Source: Aphelocoma coerulescens
Taxonomy: Eukaryota > Chordata > Aves > Passeriformes > Corvidae
DNA: 64,000 nt
NCBI RefSeq assembly: GCF_041296385.1
Contig: NC_091016.1
Location: 11,195,997-11,259,996 of the forward strand
Direction: 5' to 3'
Shown here piece after piece: positions 47,629 through 56,978 of this stretch. The first letter of the stretch is position 1. Each line of letters opens with the position of its first letter. The notes beneath the pieces were generated by a model. The model was not told where the DNA came from, searched no databases, and was given only the letters and a program-made list of their open reading frames with translations. Made by a program: the position numbers and the translations under genes.

Positions 47629-47850
47629 TGTCGCTGTTGCGCGCAGGGAACAGCGAAAATCACTACATAAGTCCAGGTCAGATGATATGGCTGAAGCGAC
47701 CTCGTTTAATCACCCATACCTTTTATAGCATGGTTCGCAAAGTAGAAATTACATGATTGGCCTATTGACTCACCACCTCTCAAGGTGATAGGTTGAGCAG
47801 TAAGACACCCATTTCCAAATAATATTCTCACAAGACTGAAAACACTTTGA
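47629..47850 (-). repeat. ERV-B 5' LTR, truncated
   Basis: Matches the first part of 43,716-44,125, but the similarity ends at about 47,850, so most of U3 is missing. The sequence beside it, TGTGACCCCACGATGTG on the minus strand, occupies the primer-site position but does not start with the expected TGG; the tRNA is not assignable. Confidence 0.8.
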
Positions 47851-47965
47851 GTAATGTTTTTCCTCAGTCCTCCTTCAGTGGTCCAATAAACAAGCTAAAA
47901 ACAAACGGTAGTCAACTGGAAATACTGCACTCGAGGAAATGCCTTCTCAATATTATAGTTAGTTG

Positions 47966-48650
47966 TGCTGTGTCACGATCCGCTAATGCAAGCGGGGATT
48001 GTGATGGTTCGTTTATCGATCTCAGAGTGTAAAAGGACACAAGAGATTTCAGTTTTAATCAGAACAGTGCACCTTTATTAAGTGCCCACAACACAGTAAT
48101 GCAATAGAAGAGAGAAAGAGAGAGAGAGATAAAGAAAAACATAGTAGAGAGGAAGAAAAAGAGGGGGGGCAATAGCTACCAATGGATGAGACGAAGTCCT
48201 CGTGGTCTTCCGCCAATAGATTCGTCTTCTTTCCGTGGGGAGATCTCAGACTTGGTTATTTCAGAAAGTCCCTTTATAGTCCTTTTCAGAAGCAAGGGGC
48301 AACTGGCCAAGAGGTTGGGAAATCTACAGCCATTGTTATAGGGTCCTTTGCTTTGGGAAACAGGTACAGGACAGACACACAAGACCGGTGTGCAGGAGAG
48401 GTGTACAGGACAGGTCATTCCTTTCTGCTTCAGCGCAGTCCTTCCCGCCTGGGCAGCAAGAACGGCACAGTCCATTGTTACCTGCACAAATTTTCCTCAG
48501 GAATGCGTACCAGTTCCCAGTGGGCACACCTGTAGGCAACACTTGGCAGACATCTCACCTCAGCAGGGCCAGGACTCCTGTGTTCAGTCTCTGTCCTCGG
48601 CGATGATCGTGAGGCAGATGAGGGATCTTCGGACCGTCTCTTACATGCTG
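47966..48650 (-). mobile_element. Solo LTR (47,971-48,645) with 5-bp TSD TGCTG
   Basis: A 675-bp LTR. The minus strand begins TGTAAGAGACGG and ends GATCGTGACA. ACTATAAAGG serves as the TATA region and TTAATAAAGG as the polyadenylation signal, both in minus orientation. Perfect TGCTG copies flank it (47,966-47,970 and 48,646-48,650). A GA-rich tract lies at about 48,108-48,168. The ERV-C target duplication begins at its last flank base. Confidence 0.9.
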
Positions 48651-48655
48651 GTGCA

Positions 48656-50269
48656 TGTTGGGGAGGATGAAAGTTTGGTAAGAAAGTTTCACAGCTATGT
48701 AGGATTGGCAGAAAGATCTCTGAATGTAGAAACTTAGAATGAGATAGAAATGAAAGCAAGGTTTGATATAGAGTAAAAGATGTTTTGCTGAAACACTGAG
48801 CACTGAATAACTGAGAAGGCAAAGGTTGGAGATGAGTTGGAAGGAGATTTTTATGATTAGGGCAAAGGTATGTGACCACAAAGACATGTTTTTTACCAAG
48901 TGAATGAGTCTCAAGAAGAGCATAAGTAAATAAAAAGCATGTTTTTACCAAATAGAGAGATATTGCAGGCAAACAAGAAATGTTGATGTAGCAAGAAGAA
49001 GAGAGGTCTGAGAATTTTCCATTGTAAGCTTAAATTGTAATATATTTACTCTTGTGATTGGATAATAATGACTATAATACGGTGTCTCAGTTTTGAAAGA
49101 CAGGTGTCTGCTAAGGAAGGCAGAAGCCTCCCTTGAAGTGGCAGATATAACCCCTTTCCCTCTGAGTTATTGTAATTTTGAAATCAAGGGCCTTTAGGCA
49201 AAGATGTGGGAAATAGGAATAACAGTTCTTTACTATATATATAGGTATAGATATATAGCCAGTCAAACGAAACAACAACAACTATGACAGTAACAGCAAA
49301 CACAAACCCAGTCCCAGCCTTCTCGGCTGTCAGGCTATTTCCCCTCGGGTGCAGTTCCGCTTGCAGCCAGCAGGGATCGCTGGCAGCTCCCGGTGAGCAG
49401 GGCAGGTGCGATGGTTCCCCCGCCGCTGCAGGGGGTGCTCTGGAGCGAGCTCGGGGAGCATGTGGCACTGGTGCCCTGGGATCCCGGGGAAGGATGGAAC
49501 AAAGGCTTCACAAACCGCTGGGCAGCTGGTCCCGGACTCTTGGAAACAGCAGTCTGGAACAGCAGGCTGGAGCGGCAGGCACAAGACACAAATCCTGGGT
49601 GGCAGACGAGATGTATCCAAAAGGGGAACCCCCTGGAGGTCCAGGCAGGCAGGGTGAGCACGTCTACAACGCAGCGAAGGCTCGAAGCAGCAGTGGGGCA
49701 GGGTGGCCACAGCCCAGCCTCCAGCAGGGCAGGGAAAAGCAGCCCGGCTTTGTTTCAAGCAGAAAGAAAGACGGCCAAAAAAACCAGGAACCAGCAACTC
49801 CCCCCTCTGCAGCCTCTCTCTCTGGAGCCAAGAGCGAACTGAACTCACACTCAGATGAAAACAAAAAGCCTGACGAGGCCCTTTTGTCTTCTCTTAAGTA
49901 TGGCCATTTATCTCCTAGCAACATGCATATGGGAAAAAATTCCTTTAACAGGAAAAAAAACTAGGACTAAACTAAAACCCCAACATATGGTAATGGTAGT
50001 AGTTATGATAGGCTATAGGCAAATGTAAAGGTATTGTGTATGGTGTTTATGGGTTGTTATGTATTAAGATACTCTGCAAAGAAAAGTATATAATGCTTTG
50101 TAACTTGAACAGAAGGGGGCTTCAGGTATGCCTACCAGCTGTAGCTGACAGCTGTAGGGCTGGCTCTGGATACCCACCCCCTGAAATGCTGTAACTTCAC
50201 CTATGCAATAAACAGCTTTTTCGAGAGCCGCCTGAAGTCCAGACATCCTTTGTAGACACTTATCCTATA
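48656..50269 (+). repeat. ERV-C 5' LTR, interrupted by another LTR
   Basis: About 706 bp of LTR after removing the nested element at 49,083-49,985. It begins TGTTGGGGAGG and ends TATCCTATA. It differs from the 3' LTR by several small indels, so this provirus is clearly older than ERV-A. TATA-like AAGTATATAATGC and AATAAACAGC are present near the 3' part. Confidence 0.88.
49078..49990. mobile_element. Solo LTR (49,083-49,985) nested in the ERV-C 5' LTR
   Basis: A 903-bp block from TGTCTCAGTTTTG to AACCCCAACA, flanked by TACGG and TATGG (5 bp, one mismatch). The interrupted LTR resumes immediately as in the 3' copy. It is a close relative of 63,054-63,941. The GC-rich centre produces several overlapping open frames (up to 226 codons) that are not genes. 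Orientation is undecided; the minus reading starts TGTTGGGGTTTTAG. Confidence 0.88.
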
Positions 50270-50272
50270 AAT

Positions 50273-50290
50273 TGGCGCCCAATGTTTTAG
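50273..50290 (+). other. ERV-C primer binding site (tRNA-Lys type)
   Basis: TGGCGCCCAATGTTTTAG begins three bases after the 5' LTR. TGGCGCCCAA is the start of the primer site for tRNA-Lys1,2, as used by many class II retroviruses (family knowledge). The 3' half has drifted. Confidence 0.7.
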
Positions 50291-50545
50291 AGGGGCAAAA
50301 AGGGATTTTTCCCCATATAGGAGACTTCTTGGCGAACGTGTGATCGCTGAAACGAAGTGACCTGAGTAGCTGCAAACGAGACGCTTCAAACGAAAGTATG
50401 TGCAGCTGCTAACGAGAGGAGATGCCTGAAACGAAGGCGTGTGGAGGCCGGACAGACACTCCTACGGGTCAGCACCTGGACCGGACCTCAATGATAGACA
50501 CCTGCTGTGACAGGTCAGCAAAGGTGAATACCAAGTAATCGAGTC

Positions 50546-51206
50546 ATGGGTCAACATGCGTCTGCCCAACAGAAGGATGTTTATCAGCACCTAAACCTCT
50601 AATTAAGTCCAGCCCAAGTAAATTGCCAAAAAAAGACCTGAAAATCTCATTGCATGGACTGTGACTCATGTCCCAGTCGCTAACTCTAAGGCAGTCTACA
50701 CCAGAGATTTTTGGGACTCGGAGTCAAATTATTTAATGCCATATCTCGCTGGGACAAGGGAGCCACAAAACTAGTACCTGCTTGTACAGTGTTACCGGAA
50801 ATATTTGCCATGCTTCCCCCACCGCCATGCAGCTCTGCCCCACCTCCTTGCCCGCCGCCTCCTCGCCCACCGTCGCCGAGTTCTGCCACCCTGCAGCCAA
50901 GGTGCCAGTCCCCCGCAGCCCTACCGCCTCCTTGCCTGCTGCCACTGAGATTGGCCACGCTGCTCCCGAGTTCTGCCGTGCCATTGCCCCCCCGCTGGGC
51001 CCCATCTCCACACCACCACTGCCCCCGCCAGGCTTCTCTGCCACCGTGCAGCTGTATCCCTCCGCTGCCCAGCAGTTTCCCTCCATGCAGCTCAACCCCG
51101 CCTCACAAGCCGCAAACAGGGGGGGAACAGAGGGGAATGATGCAGCTCCAGTAGCAGGGGAGACAGGGAGCTACTCTGCCGGAGCCAATCCTTTGAATCT
51201 AACATA
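50546..51206 (+). pseudogene. gag: ERV-C gag remnant
   Basis: A Met-Gly start (MGQHASAQQKDVYQHLNL) at about 50,546 is typical of a myristoylated matrix but ends after 18 codons. Further on, Pro/Ala-rich sequence (about 50,800-51,110) reads in several frames like a gag linker. Capsid and nucleocapsid are not recognisable, so the gene is deleted and frame-broken. Confidence 0.6.
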
Positions 51207-51548
51207 AGGAAACCCTGAAAAACAGCCAGATTTGTTTGCAATGAGCCCCAGAGTCTCGCCAGCGAGTGGCGGGGATCTTCCAACCCGGAAAGAGAAAACA
51301 AGTTCCAGGGGTTTGTCAGCGCTACTTTCTGAATCAAAAAATCCCCCAAAATGCTCAGATTATTCTCAATTAACAGATTGGCATGAAATAAGATGCCAGA
51401 TCTGCAAAGATGAAAGTCTTAGTCTATTAGCTATGCCTGTGATAGCTAGCCAACAGCCTGGCAGTCCTAAAATGTGGGCTCCCATCCCCACTTAGGAAAT
51501 TAAAGAACTGAGAAGGGCTGTAAGATATAGTGATATTTGCTTACCGTA

Positions 51549-51783
51549 TTTTAAAAAATGCTAAAAAGTACCCTAAAAGGAACACATCAAACTTTAAAAT
51601 GCATTTTAGATCAACAGAAAGGGGGAGAAGCCCAGGCTACACCTCAAAGAAGGTTAAATAAAGCCTTGTATGTTTATAATTTCTTGAACAGCTCTGCAGA
51701 AGAGCCTGACCCCCCCATTTACAGACATTTCTTGTACAACAAAAAAGCAAAATTTAAAGAACATGCTTGCTATGCTTGCTAAC
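51549..51783 (+). pseudogene. pol: ERV-C integrase C-terminal remnant
   Basis: The frame contains TLKCILDQQKGG and TPQRRLNKALYVYNFLN, typical of the end of the integrase catalytic core in class II retroviruses. Protease, RT and most of integrase are absent: the sequence passes from the gag linker to this fragment in a few hundred bases. It adjoins env as in an intact provirus. Confidence 0.75.
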
Positions 51784-52065
51784 CCATGACGAACCCCAGT
51801 TTTAATTAAGAATTTAGAATCAGGAAAAATAGAAGGACCATATGATCTTACAATATGGGGGAAGGGGTTTGCATGTGTCTCTACAGGTGAAGGATTCAAG
51901 TGGATTCCGGCAAAGAACATGAAGCTGTACCACGCATCAAAGCTGTTTGACAGTTCCACTTCAGCCAATGACCCCGTGAGTGGAAGCTGAGAAGCAGGCA
52001 CCCAAACGTGAACTACGCAGAATCACTGAGAGAAGACTGTCTGCCAGAAACGGCTCAAGAAAAGA

Positions 52066-53513
52066 ATGGAGTTTTATTATTATTTGTGCAGATGCATGTT
52101 GCTTTTATCCTTCTGTTTTTGTTTTTGCAGTGAAGCTTTACCTGTAAATCAACCAAAGACAAATGTTTGGGTTGTTTTAGCCAAGTCCGCAGGCTCCGAC
52201 ACCATATGTTTATCCAATATGAGCCCTGACAAACGTTTCTCAACTTGTTTAGTTGGAGTGCCTTTCCCAGAAAGTTTTGGTAATGATACTTTTGATAAAT
52301 ATTGGCCATATGATGATGATCACATTTCTCCAACTCCCAACCCGAGACACCAAACTTACACTGCTAATTTCAAAGTTGATAAATCTGACCTTCAAGAATT
52401 AGAAATTTTAGACTCATTAACTATGGACACTTGTTATGTGTTTCATTTTGTAGGAAAAAATGGCCCTCATCTGAACATCACTCCTTATCACCCAGTTTAT
52501 AGTAATATGACCTCCTGGTGTAATCAAATTAAGCTTCTCACATATGATGAACCTCACACTGATCACTTTAACAAGCTTCCTATTCGATTTCCTAAAGGAA
52601 TTTGGCTCATCTGTGGAGACAGAGCTTGGCAAGGTATTCCCTCAAAAACAGATAGTGGTCCTTCTGCCCTGGGACAGTACAATAATTACTCCCAGTGTCA
52701 AAAAAGCAATCAAAGGAATTTGGCTCATCTGTGGAGACAGAGCTTGGCAAGGTATTCCCTCAAAAACAGATAGTGGTCCTTCTGCCCTGGGACAGTACAA
52801 TAATTACTCCCAGTGTCAAAAAAGCAATCAAAAAGAAAAACAGAAAAATAAGATCTTCCCGAGGACATCACTATGAGGGCAATTGTGATAGTGATTTTCA
52901 CCCTTGGAACTCTGGAAAATCAATTGTTACAAGCATTTTTTTGCCTCAGCTAAGTTCTTCAATTGCATTGAACCAATTAAATAAATCAGGATGCTGGCTC
53001 AGTAAGGAAGTAAATGCCACTTCTTCTATGATCAGTGACTTGCTGACAGATGAAGAAGCTGTCAAACATGCTGCTTTATATAACAGAGCTGCCCTTGATT
53101 ATCTTTTACTAGCACATGGGCATGGCTGTGAAGATTTTGAAAGATTATGTTGTATGAACTTACCTGATCATTCTGCTTCTATTCATAAGCATTTGCAAAA
53201 CTCGAGAGATTTAACTAACCAAATTACAACAGATGAACCATCTTGGCTAGACAGTTTGTTTGATGGTTGGAGCTTTGCACCTTGGCTGAAGGAACTTTGT
53301 AAAATAGGCTTTATTATTTTAATAGTGATAATTGTGGTTATAGTAGTAGTACCCTGTGTACTTCAATGTGTGCAGAAAATAACGACTAAGACAATTTCTA
53401 GTGTTTTAATAGTTCAACAGAAAGGGGGAGATGTTGGGGAGAATAAAAGTTTGGTAAGAAAGTTTCACAGCTATGTAGGATTGGCAGAAAGATCTCTGAA
53501 TGTAGAAACTTAG
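52066..53513 (+). pseudogene. env: ERV-C env, broken by a 118-bp tandem duplication
   Basis: The SU frame (52,066-52,773) starts with a hydrophobic signal region (MLLLSFCFCFC) and has several Cys and N-glycosylation sites. An exact or near-exact 118-bp tandem duplication (52,594-52,711 and 52,712-52,829) shifts the frame by one base, so the downstream frame (52,695-53,513) carries the rest: a polybasic KKKNRKIR segment near the expected cleavage point, a C-x6-CC motif (CEDFERLCC), and a membrane span rich in Ile/Val (about 53,304-53,360). The frame runs past the polypurine tract into the 3' LTR. The TM style is gamma/alpha-type rather than the usual betaretroviral one. Confidence 0.85.
52594..52829 (+). 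repeat. 118-bp tandem duplication inside env
   Basis: AAAGGAATTTGGCTCATCTG begins at 52,594 and again at 52,712, and the following text is repeated through AAGCAATCAA. The period of 118 bp is not a multiple of three, which explains the frame break. The copies look identical, so the event is recent relative to the provirus. Confidence 0.95.
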
Positions 53514-54142
53514 AATGAGATAGAAATGAAAGCAAGGTTTGATACAGAGTAAAAGATGTTTTGCTGAAACACTGAATAACTGAGCACTGAATAACTGAGA
53601 AGGCAAAGGTTGGAGATGAGTTGGAAGGAGATTTTTATGATTAGGGCAAAGGTATGTGACCACAAACAAAGACACGAGTCTCAAGTGAATGAGTCTCAAG
53701 AAGAGCATAAGTAAATAAAAAGCATGTTTTTACCAAATAGAGAGATATTGCAGGCAAACAAGAAATGTTGATGTAGCAAGAAGAAGAGAGGTCTGAGAAT
53801 TTTCCATTGTAAGCTTAAATTGTAACTTACTCTTGTGATTGGATAATAATGACTATAATATGGTAATGGTAGTAGTTATGATAGGCTACAGGCAAATGTA
53901 AAGGTATTGTGTATGGTGTTTATGGGTTGTTATGTATTGAGATACTCAGCAAAGAAAAGTATATAATACTTTGTAACTTGAACAGAAGGGGGCTTCAGGT
54001 ATACCTACAAGCTGTAGCTGACAGCTGTAGGGCTGGCTCTGGATACCCACCCCCTGGACTACTGTAACTTCACCTATGCAATAAACAGCTTTTTCAAGAG
54101 CCGCCTGAACTCCAGACATCCTTCATAGACACTTCTCCTATA
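53432..54142 (+). repeat. ERV-C 3' LTR
   Basis: 711 bp starting TGTTGGGGAGA directly after the polypurine tract AAAGGGGGAGA (53,421-53,431) and ending CTCCTATA. It is the uninterrupted version used to define the nested LTR in the 5' copy. Confidence 0.9.
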
Positions 54143-54195
54143 GGAGCAAGTGGATCCAGCCATTCTGTCTCCTGAGGAGACCTCAGACAAGCAGC

Positions 54196-54833
54196 TGTGG
54201 TGGTCAGCAACCCAAGTTTAGCATATAACTTTGCAGTCATGGTGAGAACCCATAATTCCTTTGTTCTGCTGTTTGCATGTTTCCCCCTGATTGGTTAATG
54301 TTTTCCCCTTCCTGTTTTATGTATGAAGTTTTGTATATTCAGATCCCTTGTTTAATATGTATCAGTTCTAGAAAGTTCTTTGGTCATCGACGCCCCATTG
54401 GATACTTCCCTAAGTCCCTCCTATGTGTAGTCGCCATTGGTTCCCTTGCTGTCAACCCCACCTACTTGCCTTTACCCCATTGGCTGAGATCCCTTTCCCC
54501 GCTTATTCTGTACTCAGTATAAAATCCCTGGACCCTGTCAAAAATTCGGCTCTTTGTCCCTGTCTTTTAGCTGGAATAAACCTGCATGGAACACATACAG
54601 AGAGTCCCCTCTCTTTCTTCTTTGCCTTTGTCTTTGTGCCTTCATTCCAGCAACAGGAGGAAAGTTCCCTTGAGTGAGGAGCTCTACTGCTCTACTCCTT
54701 CCTTTTGTGTGTCTCAGCGGGGATTGCTGCCTTCCAGAGGGGTTGTAGCTTTGACCTCCGGGCTTCCTTTTGTCAGCACGCGAGGGGAAAATCCCTCAGT
54801 TAGTTGCTGTTGCTGAGCTCATATTTTTCCACA
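54196..54833 (+). mobile_element. Probable solo LTR
   Basis: Begins TGTGGTGGTCAGCA and ends TTTTTCCACA. TATAAAA lies at 54,518-54,524 and AATAAA at 54,575-54,580, with CCAATGG-type inverted CCAAT boxes (CCATTGG) upstream: a compact retroviral promoter layout. No target duplication found. It lies 54 bp from ERV-C. Confidence 0.7.
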
Positions 54834-56326
54834 ACTCCAGTTACAATGGTCTTGAAAATATGTGACGGCTGAAGTTGTCTTACGGAAGTGCTGGACAAAG
54901 AAAACAATTCCTTAGTATTTGCAGGATTTGAATTTCTGGTTCCTGGGATAGTTCTATACTACTGAGATAAATTTTCACAGTATAAAATACAAATTTAGTT
55001 GGATCTCTAGGCTAAAAATCATCTGCTTCCCTTGAGCAGTAGACTAAGGCATGTAGGTTTTCAGGAGCATAATTTAAGGGTTTGCATTTGGTCATTTGCT
55101 TAGGTGGCTAGAGAAGGATTCATACTCTTCCAGTTGTACATACATGGAAGTTCTTGGCATCCCTATGAGGCTCATCCATATCCTTCCATTACAAATGGCA
55201 GCATGATTACAAGAGTTAAGAAAAAAAAAAGTAATCAAGATTTTAAATTGGGAGGTATAAGTAGTGTTTTTCCATCCCTGTGGCATTGCAAAAAAGACCT
55301 CCATTACATAAGTTGCCTTGGTACATACTGTGCATATCTCCTTGTGCTCTACATATGAGAGGCAGCCTGTGACTGCACTTTGTTAGCTGGTAGCTCTGAG
55401 TACTGACCTAAATTAAAACTTTGTATGCATAGGGACAGTGCCAGTCTCAGCCTTGGTGCATGTGATGATGTAGGATAACGGGTTGCTATGGTAAAAACTG
55501 TGGTGACAACCAGCTGCGTGATGTCAAGCTAATACAAGGTGGTTTTAGCAAAATGAAGAAAATACATTGAGAGAAATATTAGGCAGATATTTTGGTGAAT
55601 AATGCTCTTTATAGCTAATGAAAAGAAATACTACTCTATCTGCATTACTTCTCTTTGGATACCAAATCCAAACCAGATGGGGCTCATGTAAACCTCTGGC
55701 AATTTGTTCTGATCAGTGTGCTCAGGCAAATGGGATGTAATTGAAGGAGAAGCATCATAATTTCATTTTGTGCAGGAGGTTTATAAATTTCCTAAGATTA
55801 AGCTGAATCACAGATGCTTCTGTGAGTGGAAGAATACTGTATTTAGAGAAAAACACAATTATGTCTGGGGAGATATCCCCATTTTTGTTATTCAACTTTC
55901 CTAAATTGCCCCTTTTCAGAAGTATGCAGTAGAATGTCCCTCAGTTCCCAAGATTTGTAGAAGTACAGTGATGCCTAGTTGATTCACACTAGGTATTAAG
56001 CTATAAAGGAAGGACATACAGAACCTATATCTGTTATTCAAATGAGCTAAGTCTTATTTTTATTAGTGCCTGATTGTCCATGTAGTAGAATTTTTTTAAC
56101 ATGTCCTATTCTAGATAGGAATTCCTCCCATTGCTCACTTAATCATATTTACAAACTAAGGTTTTGTGACTATTTTTTATCCACTTTGTCTTTTTCAATA
56201 CAGTTGTGAGTAAATGGTAAGCGAGATACTGCAGTCAATGAAAGCAATTATTGTTTTAGTTCTGAGGAGCAAAGATATTGGGAGATGTTGCCATCAAATA
56301 ACCAAGTCAAAACATAAAACTGCTTA
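54834..56326. other. Non-coding stretch, no gene seen
   Basis: AT-rich DNA without supported features. Confidence 0.5.
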
Positions 56327-56978
56327 GAAATTGTTCCCAATTGGCCAAATTTAGAAATATATCCTCTGAGAGAAGGCACAACCACCCCTCCCCCACCAGG
56401 TTTGGGAAAAAATAAATTTTGCTCAAAGGAAAATGAAAGAAATAAAAGCTATTTATTTAACAAACACACGGGAAAAGGAAAATAATGCAAAATAATAAAA
56501 TCTCTCGCTGTGGAGAAAAAAACCTGGGAAAGTGTTAGAGTCCTCCCTTTGGTCTCCTTGGAGCTGGGGCTTGGCCCAGGGCCAGGCCCTCTGTGCCCAG
56601 TGGAAAGTCCTCCCGATGTGCTCTGATGTTAAAGCAATCAAGCAGTCCAGTAGAAAAGGGAGAAAATCTGAAATTCCAGGGAAGGAAAACTTCAACTCTC
56701 AGTCTCTCTCCAGAGAAAAAGCAGCTGAACCACTGGCCAAAAAAACTATCCTAGGAGCAGCAAGCCGGGTGCTTCCTCCCCCCCCCGCCACAGCTGGGAA
56801 ACAAATTGCTATCTGTGTGTGACCTTGAACAAGCTGCAAACTGCTTTGAAAAAGCTTTGCTCAGTTTTTCCTTCCCCCTCTCAGGCTCAGTTTAGAGGCA
56901 TAGAAAGGCACAAAATTAATTTCTGGGCATAGGCAGCGATATGGGATACACATCATAAGGTCACCTCAAGACAGAAAT
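56327..56978 (-). mobile_element. Solo LTR (56,332-56,973) with 5-bp TSD GAAAT
   Basis: A 642-bp relative of 1,321-1,957, beginning TGTTCCCAATTGG and ending CTCAAGACA, between perfect GAAAT copies (56,327-56,331 and 56,974-56,978). The minus strand starts TGTCTTGAGGTGAC. Confidence 0.92.

Larger units (their letters stand above)
43716..47850 (-). mobile_element. ERV-B: degraded betaretrovirus-like provirus
   Basis: A minus-strand provirus with a full 3' LTR (43,716-44,125), a truncated 5' LTR (47,629 to about 47,850), gag in several frames, a dUTPase stub, RNase H and integrase remnants, and no protease active site, RT or env. A gag CCHC followed by a dUTPase-like start is the betaretroviral (class II, ERVK) order. 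The polypurine tract AAAAAGGGGGAATTG lies beside the 3' LTR (about 44,126-44,140). Frameshifts and deletions make it non-functional. Confidence 0.85.
48650..54148 (+). mobile_element. ERV-C: internally deleted class II provirus
   Basis: Proviral span 48,656-54,142, flanked by 6-bp duplications differing at one base (GGTGCA 48,650-48,655; GGAGCA 54,143-54,148). LTRs are 48,656-50,269 (with a nested LTR) and 53,432-54,142. Internal sequence is only about 3.2 kb: primer site, broken gag, integrase C-terminus, then env. Protease and RT are deleted. A 6-bp duplication and a Lys-type primer fit class II (alpha/beta-like) ERVs. Confidence 0.88.

Noticed and set aside
49284..49964. Overlapping open frames up to 226 codons on both strands
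   Set aside because: They lie entirely in the GC-rich centre of a solo LTR with a target duplication; the relative at 63,054-63,941 gives similar frames. No domain is recognisable.
42694..54833. LTRs at 42,694 and 54,196 as the two ends of one large provirus
   Set aside because: They share only the first 14 bases; the bodies and 3' ends differ, so they are separate elements.
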